DNA of 64,000 nt from Herbidospora galbida (lineage in GTDB: Bacteria; Actinomycetota; Actinomycetes; Streptosporangiales; Streptosporangiaceae). Both the position numbers and the translations under genes were made by a program. Of this stretch, positions 33,235 to 40,140 are shown in pieces. Below the pieces are notes generated by a model. That model was given only the letters and a program-made list of their open reading frames with translations. It was not told the origin of the DNA and searched no databases. Location: positions 62,001 to 126,000 of the forward strand of contig NZ_SZQA01000013.1 of NCBI RefSeq assembly GCF_005233835.1. The letters run 5' to 3'. How positions within the stretch are numbered: position 1 is the first letter of the stretch; every line of letters starts with the position of its first letter.

Positions 33235-33399
33235 CCCGGGAATTGGGCCATGACGCTCAGCCCGTACGGGACTTTCTGCCTAAATCCGCAAGCGGCCGGG
33301 TGGCTAACGTTCGACCCGCCGCCGCGCGATTCGCCCTTCGGTGATCTCTTTGGCGACTCTGCCCGGCAGCCCCAAGCGTCCCACTGTGAAAGGAAATCG

Positions 33400-34365
33400 A
33401 TGTCAGACCACACGCGGCGGCGCCAATGGAGCCGGGCAGCGGGGACGACTCTGCTCGCCGCGGGCCTGCTGCTGGCCGCGCGCCCGTTCCTGATTCCGGC
33501 CTCGGCCGCCGCGGGCCCGCACGCCTCGCACCAGGCGGCCCCCGCGGCGGTGGCCACGCCGTTCCCCACGGCGAAGCCGCTCCCGGTCCCGACGTTCTCC
33601 GGACCGCCGCCGTTCGCGCAGTACCGCGAGATCCACGCGAACTGCAAGGTCACCCACCACCTGTCCGACGACCCGATCGTCTATCCGGGCCTGCCGGGCG
33701 CGGCCCACAACCACACCTTCGCCGGGAATCCGACCACGAACGCCAAGTCGACCAGGGGCTCCCTGCTGGCAGGCGGGTCGAGCTGCCAGGACACCATGGA
33801 CAAGTCCGCCTACTGGATCCCCACGCTGTACCAGAACGGCAAGGTGGTGGATCCGACGATCGTGACGACGTACTACAAGTCGGGTGTCAAGGACTACCGG
33901 ACGGTCCAGCCCTTCCCGGCCGGTTTCCGGCTCATCGTGGGCGACATGCGTACGGCTTCCGCCGCGGACTTCCAGGGCACGTGGACCTGCGGCGGCGGCA
34001 CCTTCACCACCTTCCCGAAGTCCTGCCCGTCAGGCAGTTCGCTGATCGTCCGGCTGAAGGCCCCGAGCTGCTGGAACGGCCGCGACCTGGACTCGTCCGA
34101 CCACAAGAGCCACATGGCCTACCCGGTGAAAGGCGTCTGCCCGGCGGCGTTCCCGGTTCCGTTGCCGATGCTGGAGATCAAGGTCCCCTACAAGCTTCCG
34201 GGCGGGAAGACAGACGGCCTCGCCTACTCCTCCGGTGCGAGCTACTCCTTCCACTACGACTTCATGGAGGCGTGGGCGGGTAACCGGCAGGCCGAGCTGG
34301 TGAAACACTGCATCAACGGTGGGCGGCAGTGCAACGGTTACGGGATCGACCAGCACAAGCCCTGA
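33400..34365 (+). CDS. Secreted DUF1996 protein
   Basis: A 321-residue exported protein. The signal helix (about 14-35) ends near ASA. The mature part matches DUF1996: HHLSDDPIVYPGLPGAAHNH, a histidine-rich opening, then YWIPTLYQNG and later HMAYPV and YSFHYDFMEAW. Members occur in fungi and actinobacteria and are secreted, with no settled enzymatic role. ATG 33400 has AAAGGA seven bases upstream. A hairpin follows the stop. It may belong to the regulon of the two-component system just upstream. Confidence 0.85.
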   Translation: MSDHTRRRQWSRAAGTTLLAAGLLLAARPFLIPASAAAGPHASHQAAPAAVATPFPTAKPLPVPTFSGPPPFAQYREIHANCKVTHHLSDDPIVYPGLPGAAHNHTFAGNPTTNAKSTRGSLLAGGSSCQDTMDKSAYWIPTLYQNGKVVDPTIVTTYYKSGVKDYRTVQPFPAGFRLIVGDMRTASAADFQGTWTCGGGTFTTFPKSCPSGSSLIVRLKAPSCWNGRDLDSSDHKSHMAYPVKGVCPAAFPVPLPMLEIKVPYKLPGGKTDGLAYSSGASYSFHYDFMEAWAGNRQAELVKHCINGGRQCNGYGIDQHKP

Positions 34366-34384
34366 CGGAACCGCTGATTCTCCG

Positions 34385-34416
34385 GAACGGCGTACCCCCT
34401 CGGGAGTACGCCGTTC
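34385..34416 (+). terminator. Terminator hairpin after the DUF1996 gene
   Basis: An 11-bp perfect stem (34385-34395 GAACGGCGTAC with 34406-34416) starts 19 nt after the stop codon. The loop can extend pairing by CCC/GGG. Confidence 0.7.
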
Positions 34417-34560
34417 GCGAGTAGGGGACCGCGGCAGGTGGCGCTGCCCGCGAAGATGCCGTCGTCGAAGTTCCTGACGACGAGGAAACCGCCTTCGACT
34501 TAGCGATCAAGAGTGACAACGACGTGCTGATCGAGACCATCGCCGATTCCGTCACCAGCG

Positions 34561-34583
34561 GGGTTCGAGGGGTCGTCCCCCCT
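34561..34583. repeat. Copy 1 of a dispersed intergenic repeat
   Basis: The segment GGGTTCGAGGGGTCGTCCCC and its C-rich continuation recurs at 46984-47005 with one mismatch. It is partly self-complementary (GGGG/CCCC around TCGT). Both copies are intergenic. An adjacent open frame at about 34428-34613 has no start and may be a gene remnant. Confidence 0.5.
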
Positions 34584-34695
34584 AAAATTCGGTGGGCCGT
34601 ACTTGGCTAAGAAGAACGGCAGATCCCGACCCAAAAATCTTGGATGGCTCGGCCATACAAGGCGAGGTGTCGAGGTGCCTCTCTTCGGCCGATTG

Positions 34696-35129
34696 TCAGC
34701 GCGCAGGCGGAGCGCTCGGCCAGAACTGGAAGAGGTAGGATTCCAGCTCTTCATCTGCATCCTCGGGGAAATGGTCCAGCGGCACGAGTACCGTCCGGTG
34801 CCCTCTCACGCTCCAGTTTGCCTTCGGCGGGCCCAACTCGATGGCGGGATTCACCGCGTCAGTCAGCATGTCGTCGATGGCGATGGACCCAGAGCTTACA
34901 TAGAAGCTGGTGGTGATCACTTCTGCGTCGTGGCCGGGCCCTGGGTCGGAAGGCCACACCTCAAAGCGAATACGCTGCCACCAGCCATTCAGGCTCGGCG
35001 CTCCGGTCATTCCAAGAATTGTCATATGACTTCGCATCCGGGTCGTCAGGCCCGCCATGATCCGTGATGGTGAATTCATAGTACTGCACGAATATGGAAT
35101 CTTCTGCGGCTCGGATGATTTCCGGCATT
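34696..35129 (-). pseudogene. Frameshifted hypothetical gene
   Basis: The first half reads in one frame from ATG 35129, which has AAGGA six bases upstream: MPEIIRAAEDSIFVQYYEF, ITDHGGPDDPDAKSYDN, SWNDRSAEPEW. That frame stops soon after. The second half continues in the -1 frame from about 34990: WWQRIRFEVWPSD, AEVITTSFYVSSGSIAIDD, AIELGPPKANWSVRGHR, ending FQFWPSAPPAR. Both halves look coding and join naturally, so the gene has lost one base, or a sequencing error is present. No slippery heptamer is obvious at the junction. I recall similar short proteins in related actinomycetes but cannot name a function. Confidence 0.5.
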
Positions 35130-35629
35130 GAGATCCTTGAGTTTCGTCAGATTCCCGGTTCGGCCGGGCGTGTTGGACAAAAATGGTTCGGGGAATCAGA
35201 GCACGGGTGTTGCCGATCCAACGATCCGCCCGCGCTCGGGCCAGCCGCTCGGCCGCCGGCAGCCGTGCCGGCGACCGGGCACTGTCATGCGGATGGGACA
35301 GATCTTCGGCTAGCCCACCTCCAACTCGGCCTCGGGCTCCCCGGTTACCGCTGCTCGAGCACCTCGAACGGCCGTACTGCCTCGCCCGTCACGGCTAAGT
35401 CCCTCCTAAGCACGTTCCAAGTCAGCCGCCGGAACGGCGAACGGCGTACCTGATCGTGGTCGAGGACGCCGCCGAAGCGGGTCGCGGTCTAAGCGCTCTC
35501 CAAGAAGCGACCAAGTCTCGATTCTTACCGTCTTCACCAGGTGCTCAACCGATCACCGGGCGCCGCCCAGCGGTGCCGATTTCGCAGCGAACAAGAATGC
35601 CGTCCCCGTACGGCCAAGGAGAGACAAGC
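35130..35629. other. Intergenic region upstream of the RiPP operon
   Basis: No complete gene is seen in these 500 bp, and overlapping short frames on both strands lack starts. The RiPP operon promoter should be in the right half. I found no clear SARP-type direct repeats at 11-bp spacing. A minus-strand open frame (AERLARARADRWIGNTR) may be a remnant of an upstream gene. Confidence 0.35.
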
Positions 35630-35791
35630 ATGTCCAAGATCAAGATTGACGACCTGGCGGCCGTCGGCCGTGAGCTGAACGAGGGCGACCTGCGTCTGGT
35701 CAACGGTGGCCACAACCCGGACCTGACCAGCATCGTCATGACCCCGTCGGGCGGCCGCTGGCGCGACCGGGACGACTTCACGGGCGCCTGA
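35630..35791 (+). CDS. RiPP precursor peptide (graspetide-like), double-glycine leader
   Basis: A 53-residue peptide with ATG at 35630 and AAGGAGAG eight bases upstream. The leader MSKIKIDDLAAVGREL-NEGDLRLVNGG ends in Gly26-Gly27, the classic site for a C39 peptidase, and its acidic helix with a final VNGG is typical of such leaders. The 26-residue core has no Cys. It has hydroxyl donors Thr33, Ser34, Thr38 and Ser40, a second Gly-Gly at 41-42, then an acidic/aromatic tail (Trp44, Asp46, Asp48, Asp49, Phe50, Thr51). Donors precede acceptors as in microviridin-type graspetides. The gene is first in a tight operon with an ATP-grasp ligase and a C39 exporter. The precursor role is inferred from context and sequence. 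Confidence 0.75.
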   Translation: MSKIKIDDLAAVGRELNEGDLRLVNGGHNPDLTSIVMTPSGGRWRDRDDFTGA

Positions 35792-35852
35792 TCCGGTGTG
35801 ACGCGCGGGGTGCCGGCCGGTGCCCCGCGCGTCCCGTCCCAGGAGGACTGAA

Positions 35853-36857
35853 ATGCCAAGCGAGATTCTCATCCTGACGGCGGAGGGGGACGCGCACGCC
35901 GAGAAGGTGGCCGCGATCCTGGCCGCCCGCGGCGTCGAGGCCGTGATGTTCGACCCGGCGGACTACCCATCCCGGGCCCGGATCAACGCGGCCTACGGCC
36001 CAGGAACCCAAGTGCGGCGCACACTCCACACGGACGGCCACCCGCTCGACCTCGACGCGCTGACCGCCGTCTGGTTCCGCCGTCCGCAGCCACCCGCCGC
36101 CCATCCGGAGATCACCGACCCCGCGGTTCGCGTCTACGTCGAGGGCGAGTGCTCGGCCTTCACCGCCGACCTGTGGGACCAGCTCGACTGCAGGCACGTC
36201 CCGGCCCGCAGACAGACGATCATGCTCGCGCAGCGCAAGTCATCGCAGCTCGCGCTGGCCGGCCGACTCGGCTTCGACCTGCCCGCGACGCTGGTCACCA
36301 CCGACCCGGACGAGTTCCTCGACTTCTACGACCGGCACAGCGGCCAGATCATCACCAAGCCCTTGCACGACCCCCGGCCCCCGGCGAACGCCGGTGCGGA
36401 GCTGGGCCGGTTCTCGGAGCCCGTGTCCACCCACGACGTGATCCACGCCGACGCGATCCGCCTCGCGCCCGTCATCGTCCAGGAGTACGTCGTCAAACAG
36501 GTGGAGCTCCGGGTCACCGTCGTCGGGCGCGCGGTCTTCGCCGCGGAGATCCACTCCCAGGAGAGCAACCACACCCGGTTCGACTGGCGCCGCTACGACC
36601 TGGGCAGCACCCGCCACGAGCCGCACCGGCTCCCCACGGACGTGGCCCGGCGCTGCGTCGAGATCGTCGAGCGGCTCGGGCTCCGCTACGGCGCGATCGA
36701 CCTGATCCTGACCCCGGACGGGCGCTACGTCTTCCTGGAGGTCAACCCGAGCGGCCAGTGGCTCTGGATCGAGAGCGCGACCGGCCTGCCGATCAGCGAG
36801 GCCCTCTGCGACCTCCTGCTGTACGGCGAGGTCCACGGCGGAAAAGGAGACCGGTGA
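35853..36857 (+). CDS. Graspetide-type ATP-grasp ligase (MvdD-like)
   Basis: A 334-residue ATP-grasp enzyme. The pre-ATP-grasp domain opens with SEILILTAEGDAHAEKVAAI, and the central and C-terminal lobes carry IITKPLHDP, VIVQEYVVKQVELRVTVV, the metal-binding FLEVNPSGQWLWIE, and ATGLPIS. These features match ligases that join Asp/Glu side chains of a RiPP core to Thr/Ser (ester) or Lys (amide). ATG 35853 has AGGAGG at 6-nt spacing, and a longer ORF from 35820 is rejected. It lies 61 nt after the precursor and overlaps the next gene by one base. Confidence 0.87.
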   Translation: MPSEILILTAEGDAHAEKVAAILAARGVEAVMFDPADYPSRARINAAYGPGTQVRRTLHTDGHPLDLDALTAVWFRRPQPPAAHPEITDPAVRVYVEGECSAFTADLWDQLDCRHVPARRQTIMLAQRKSSQLALAGRLGFDLPATLVTTDPDEFLDFYDRHSGQIITKPLHDPRPPANAGAELGRFSEPVSTHDVIHADAIRLAPVIVQEYVVKQVELRVTVVGRAVFAAEIHSQESNHTRFDWRRYDLGSTRHEPHRLPTDVARRCVEIVERLGLRYGAIDLILTPDGRYVFLEVNPSGQWLWIESATGLPISEALCDLLLYGEVHGGKGDR

Positions 36858-37798
36858 TGTTGTCCGACGCGCTCGACACCCTGCGCGACCTGGCGGGGAG
36901 CGACCCCGGCGAGGCGCTGCGAACCCTGCGGGAACGCCATCCGGACGTGCGCTTCCGGCTGCTGCGCCAGCGCGAGGAGTACGACGACTCGCTCCACTAC
37001 GACCTGTTGATCAAGCGGGCGGGAGAGGGCACGATCTCGCTGTCATGGTGCCCGGAATCCGCCCTGCCGTGGCCGTTGCGAGGCGTGCACCGGGCCAGCG
37101 AACTGCTCCTGCTGCGAATCGACGGGGTGGGCGTGACCGTGGCGGAAGCGGTCGCCCGGCTCGACTTCCTGTGGGACGAGGCCCGTCTGATGGATCGGAT
37201 CGTCACCGCCGCCCTGCTCCAGGCGGAGCTGGAGGAATCCCCCGTCGAGCTCACCGACGACGAACTCCAGGAGGCGGTGGACGCCTTCCGCCGGGCCCGC
37301 GGCCTGCTCACCGTCGAGCGGACCCGCGAGTGGATGGATCAGCGCTGCCTCACCGAGGTGGACCTGCGGGAGCTGGTGGCCGGGGAGGCGGCCGTCGCGC
37401 GGGTACGCGAGCGGGTGACGGCCGGCCGGGTCGAACCGTACTTCGCGGAGAATCGGGCGGAGTTCGGCACGGCCCGGATCGCCAGCTGGGGCTTTCCCGA
37501 CGCGGAGTCGGCCCGGCAGGCCGAGCTCGACGACTGCGACGCGGAACTCATGCCGGGCACCCGGCTGGTGATCGAGGACGTGCCGGTGGCCGAGATCGGC
37601 CGGGCGAAGGCCGGGGAGGTGTTCGCGCCCACGCCGAGGTCCCTGGTCAAGGTGATCTCCATCAGCGACGCCGTGCTCGACGCGGGCACCCGCCGCCGCG
37701 TCGAACAGCGGATCTTCGAGGAGTGGCTGGCGGAGCGCCGCCTGGCCGCGAAGATCGAGTGGTTCTGGGGCACCACGGCGCGGACGGGTTCGCTGTGA
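36857..37798 (+). CDS. Parvulin-related peptide maturation protein
   Basis: A 313-residue protein. The N-terminal about 110 residues (LSDALDTLRDLAG; FRLLRQREEYDDSLHYDLLI) are unlike any enzyme I know. The C-terminal part resembles SurA/PpiC foldases: LTDDELQEAVDAFRRARGLL, then VEPYFAENRAEFGTARIASW, and the ending EWLAERRLAAKIEWFWG. I recall an uncharacterised family of putative peptide maturation proteins with a PpiC-like C-terminus in actinobacterial RiPP loci, and this fits. Key parvulin active-site residues cannot be confirmed by eye. The start ATG 36857 overlaps the ATP-grasp stop and has AAAAGGAGA upstream. It may present or fold the precursor for the ligase. Confidence 0.7.
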   Translation: MLSDALDTLRDLAGSDPGEALRTLRERHPDVRFRLLRQREEYDDSLHYDLLIKRAGEGTISLSWCPESALPWPLRGVHRASELLLLRIDGVGVTVAEAVARLDFLWDEARLMDRIVTAALLQAELEESPVELTDDELQEAVDAFRRARGLLTVERTREWMDQRCLTEVDLRELVAGEAAVARVRERVTAGRVEPYFAENRAEFGTARIASWGFPDAESARQAELDDCDAELMPGTRLVIEDVPVAEIGRAKAGEVFAPTPRSLVKVISISDAVLDAGTRRRVEQRIFEEWLAERRLAAKIEWFWGTTARTGSL

Positions 37799-37977
37799 GC
37801 GGCGAGCGCGTCTTCCGTGCCGAAGCGCGCGTCCGGGCGGTGCGGTCACGGCCCGTGGCGCTGGGCGCGACCATGCTCGCGCTGCTGTGGCTGGTGGTCA
37901 TCGGGCTGGTGGCGGCGTTGTCCCTGCTGGTGCTGTTCCTGCTGGCGCGGTCCCACGTCGACGGTGGCCTGAGATGA
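37795..37977 (+). CDS. 60-residue one-helix membrane protein in the RiPP operon
   Basis: A 60-residue protein. A basic N-terminus (VFRAEARVRAVRSRP) is followed by a single long hydrophobic helix (about 21-51) and a short polar tail. The GTG start overlaps the previous stop (GTGA) and its stop overlaps the exporter start (ATGA), so translation is coupled on both sides. The N-terminus resembles the first residues and helix of HlyD-type adaptors that partner C39 exporters, but the periplasmic part is absent. It may be a reduced adaptor or a membrane anchor for the maturation complex. Confidence 0.65.
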   Translation: MSGERVFRAEARVRAVRSRPVALGATMLALLWLVVIGLVAALSLLVLFLLARSHVDGGLR

Positions 37978-40115
37978 GACGAGCCCCCGTGATCCTGCAG
38001 CACGCGGCGACCGAGTGCGGCGCCGCGTGCCTGGCCATGGTGTTGTCCTGCCACGGCCGCCGCACCGCGATCCAAGAGGTCACCGACCAGCTGCAGGTGG
38101 GTCGAGACGGCCTGAGCGCGCTCGCCATCGTGGCCGCCGCCGAACAGTACGGCCTGCGGGCGAAGGCGTTCTCGCTGGAGCCCGCCGATCTGGCCCGGGT
38201 GCCGATGCCGGCCGTGATCCACTGGGAGTTCCGGCACTTCCTCGTGGTCGAGCGGTGGGCCCCCGGCAGGGTGGACGTCATCGACCCGGCCCAGGGCCGC
38301 CGCCGGCTCACCGCCGAGGAGTTCGACGCCGGCTTCACCGGTGTGCTGCTGGCGTTCGAGCCGGCGCCGGGCTTCCGCCGGGCGCGTTCCGGCGCCGCCC
38401 ACGCCTGGCGCCGGGAGTTCCTGCGGACCCTGCTGCTCCGGCGGAAAGGCCTGCTGGCGCAGGTGCTGGCGGCCTCGGCGCTGCTCCAGATCCTCGGCCT
38501 GGGCCTGGCGACGATGTTCCAGCTCGTCGTCGACCGGATCCTGCCGCACGGCGGCGAGCGGCTGCTCACGCTGGCCGGGGTGGCCGTGCTGGCCGCCGCG
38601 GTGACCCAGTTCGCGGTGGCGTACCTGCGCTCGGTGCTGCTGGTCGCGCTGCGGGCCCGCACCGACGGCGAGGTGACCGAGAATCTGGTCTCCCATCTGG
38701 TCGCGCTGCCCTACCGGTATTTCACCACCCGAGGCAAAGGCGACCTGGTGAACCGGTCCGCCAGCGTCGTCTCCCTGCGCGAGACGCTGACCGGACAGGT
38801 CCTCGCGACCCTGCTGGACGGGCCGCTCGCGCTGGTCTTCCTCGTGCTCGTCGTCCTGGCCGACCCGTTCTTCGGCGGCTTCCTGCTGCTGCTCGTCCTG
38901 GTCCAGGCCGCGATCCTGCTCGGCACGGCCCGCCGCGTCGGCGACCTCACCCGGCGCGAGCTGGTCGCCCTGGCCGCCACCCAGAGCCGCCTGCTGGAAG
39001 CCATCGGCGGCATCGAGACCCTCAAGGCGTCCGGCGCCGAGCCGCTGGCGATGAAACGCTGGTCGGAGCAGTTCGCCCTCCAGCTCCACGCTGACGTGCG
39101 CGGCGGCCTGGTCAAAGGACTGGTCGACTCGGCGCTGACCGCGATCCGCTACCTGGCGCCCCTAGGGCTGCTGTGGGCCGGTGCGTGGCGGGTGCTCGAC
39201 GGCTCGATGAGCCTGGGGACGCTGCTCGCGCTCAACTCCGTCGCGGCCGCCGCGCTCACCCCGATCGGCTCGCTGCTGACGGCGTTCCAGAACCTCCAGG
39301 AGGCGGGCGCGCACTTCGACCGGCTGTCCGACATCCTGGCCACCGAGCCGGAGCGGTCCGCCGGTATCGAGGTGCTGCGCCTGCGCGGTGCGATCGAGCT
39401 GCGCAGGGTGAGTTTCCGGCACGACCCGCGCGGCCCGTGGGTGCTCCGCGAGGTCTCCCTGACCGTACGGCCCGGCCAGAAGGTCGCGCTGGTGGGCGCC
39501 TCCGGTTCGGGGAAGACCACGCTCGCCCGGCTGCTGCTGGCCCTGCACACCCCCACCGAGGGCGAGATCCGGTACGACGGCGTCCCCGCGGCCGAGCTCA
39601 ACCGGCGTTCGCTGCGCCGCCAGTTCGGGGTCGTCACCCAGGAGCCGTCCCTGTTCACGGGGACGATCAAGGAGAACATCGCGTTCAACGACCCGGAGGC
39701 CTCGCAGCGGCGGATCGCCGAGGCCGCCGAACTCGCCTGCCTGCACGATGAGATCGTCGCGATGCCGATGGGCTACGAGACGCTTCTGGTCGAAGGCGGC
39801 GGGCTGTCCGGGGGACAGCGTCAGCGGCTCGCTCTCGCCCGTGCGCTGCTGCCACACCCCCGGGTTCTCCTGCTGGACGAGGCCACCAGTCAGCTCGACG
39901 CCGCGACCGAGGCGGAGATCGAGGCCCGCCTGGCCGGTCTGACCCAGACGCGCATCGTCATCGCGCACCGGCTCAGCACCGTCAAGGACGCCGACCTGAT
40001 TCTCGTCATGGACGGGGGGCGGGTGATCGAGCACGGCACGCACGCGGAGCTACTGGCCCGCGAAGGCCGCTACGCCCGCCTTGTCGCAGCCCAGATGGCC
40101 GGCGTCACGACGTGA
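37974..40115 (+). CDS. C39-peptidase ABC exporter for the RiPP
   Basis: A 713-residue peptidase-containing ATP transporter. The N-terminal C39 domain has a complete catalytic set: Gln9, Cys15 (TECGAACLAM), His88 (IHWEFRHFLVV) and Asp104 (DVIDPAQGRR). A six-helix transmembrane domain follows (about 150-440), then a nucleotide-binding domain with Walker A ending in Lys514 (GASGSGKTT), signature LSGGQRQRLALAR and Walker B VLLLDEATSQLD. It should cut the leader after a Gly-Gly and export the core. The start overlaps the small membrane protein by ATGA. Confidence 0.93.
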   Translation: MRRAPVILQHAATECGAACLAMVLSCHGRRTAIQEVTDQLQVGRDGLSALAIVAAAEQYGLRAKAFSLEPADLARVPMPAVIHWEFRHFLVVERWAPGRVDVIDPAQGRRRLTAEEFDAGFTGVLLAFEPAPGFRRARSGAAHAWRREFLRTLLLRRKGLLAQVLAASALLQILGLGLATMFQLVVDRILPHGGERLLTLAGVAVLAAAVTQFAVAYLRSVLLVALRARTDGEVTENLVSHLVALPYRYFTTRGKGDLVNRSASVVSLRETLTGQVLATLLDGPLALVFLVLVVLADPFFGGFLLLLVLVQAAILLGTARRVGDLTRRELVALAATQSRLLEAIGGIETLKASGAEPLAMKRWSEQFALQLHADVRGGLVKGLVDSALTAIRYLAPLGLLWAGAWRVLDGSMSLGTLLALNSVAAAALTPIGSLLTAFQNLQEAGAHFDRLSDILATEPERSAGIEVLRLRGAIELRRVSFRHDPRGPWVLREVSLTVRPGQKVALVGASGSGKTTLARLLLALHTPTEGEIRYDGVPAAELNRRSLRRQFGVVTQEPSLFTGTIKENIAFNDPEASQRRIAEAAELACLHDEIVAMPMGYETLLVEGGGLSGGQRQRLALARALLPHPRVLLLDEATSQLDAATEAEIEARLAGLTQTRIVIAHRLSTVKDADLILVMDGGRVIEHGTHAELLAREGRYARLVAAQMAGVTT

Positions 40116-40140
40116 TCGCGAAGGAACGAGGGCTGGAAGG

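Noticed and set aside
34428-34613. Short open frame (DAVVEVPDDEETAFDLAIKS) as a gene
   Set aside because: It has no start codon and starts right after a stop. At most it is a gene fragment of unknown origin.
34990-35000. Programmed -1 frameshift in the gene at 34696-35129
   Set aside because: No X-XXY-YYZ slippery heptamer or downstream pseudoknot is evident. A one-base loss or sequence error is simpler.
35355-35370. TCGAG/TCGAA pair as a SARP binding site for the RiPP operon
   Set aside because: The two elements are 9 bp apart instead of the usual 11, and the pair lies about 260 bp before the precursor start. This is too weak to call.
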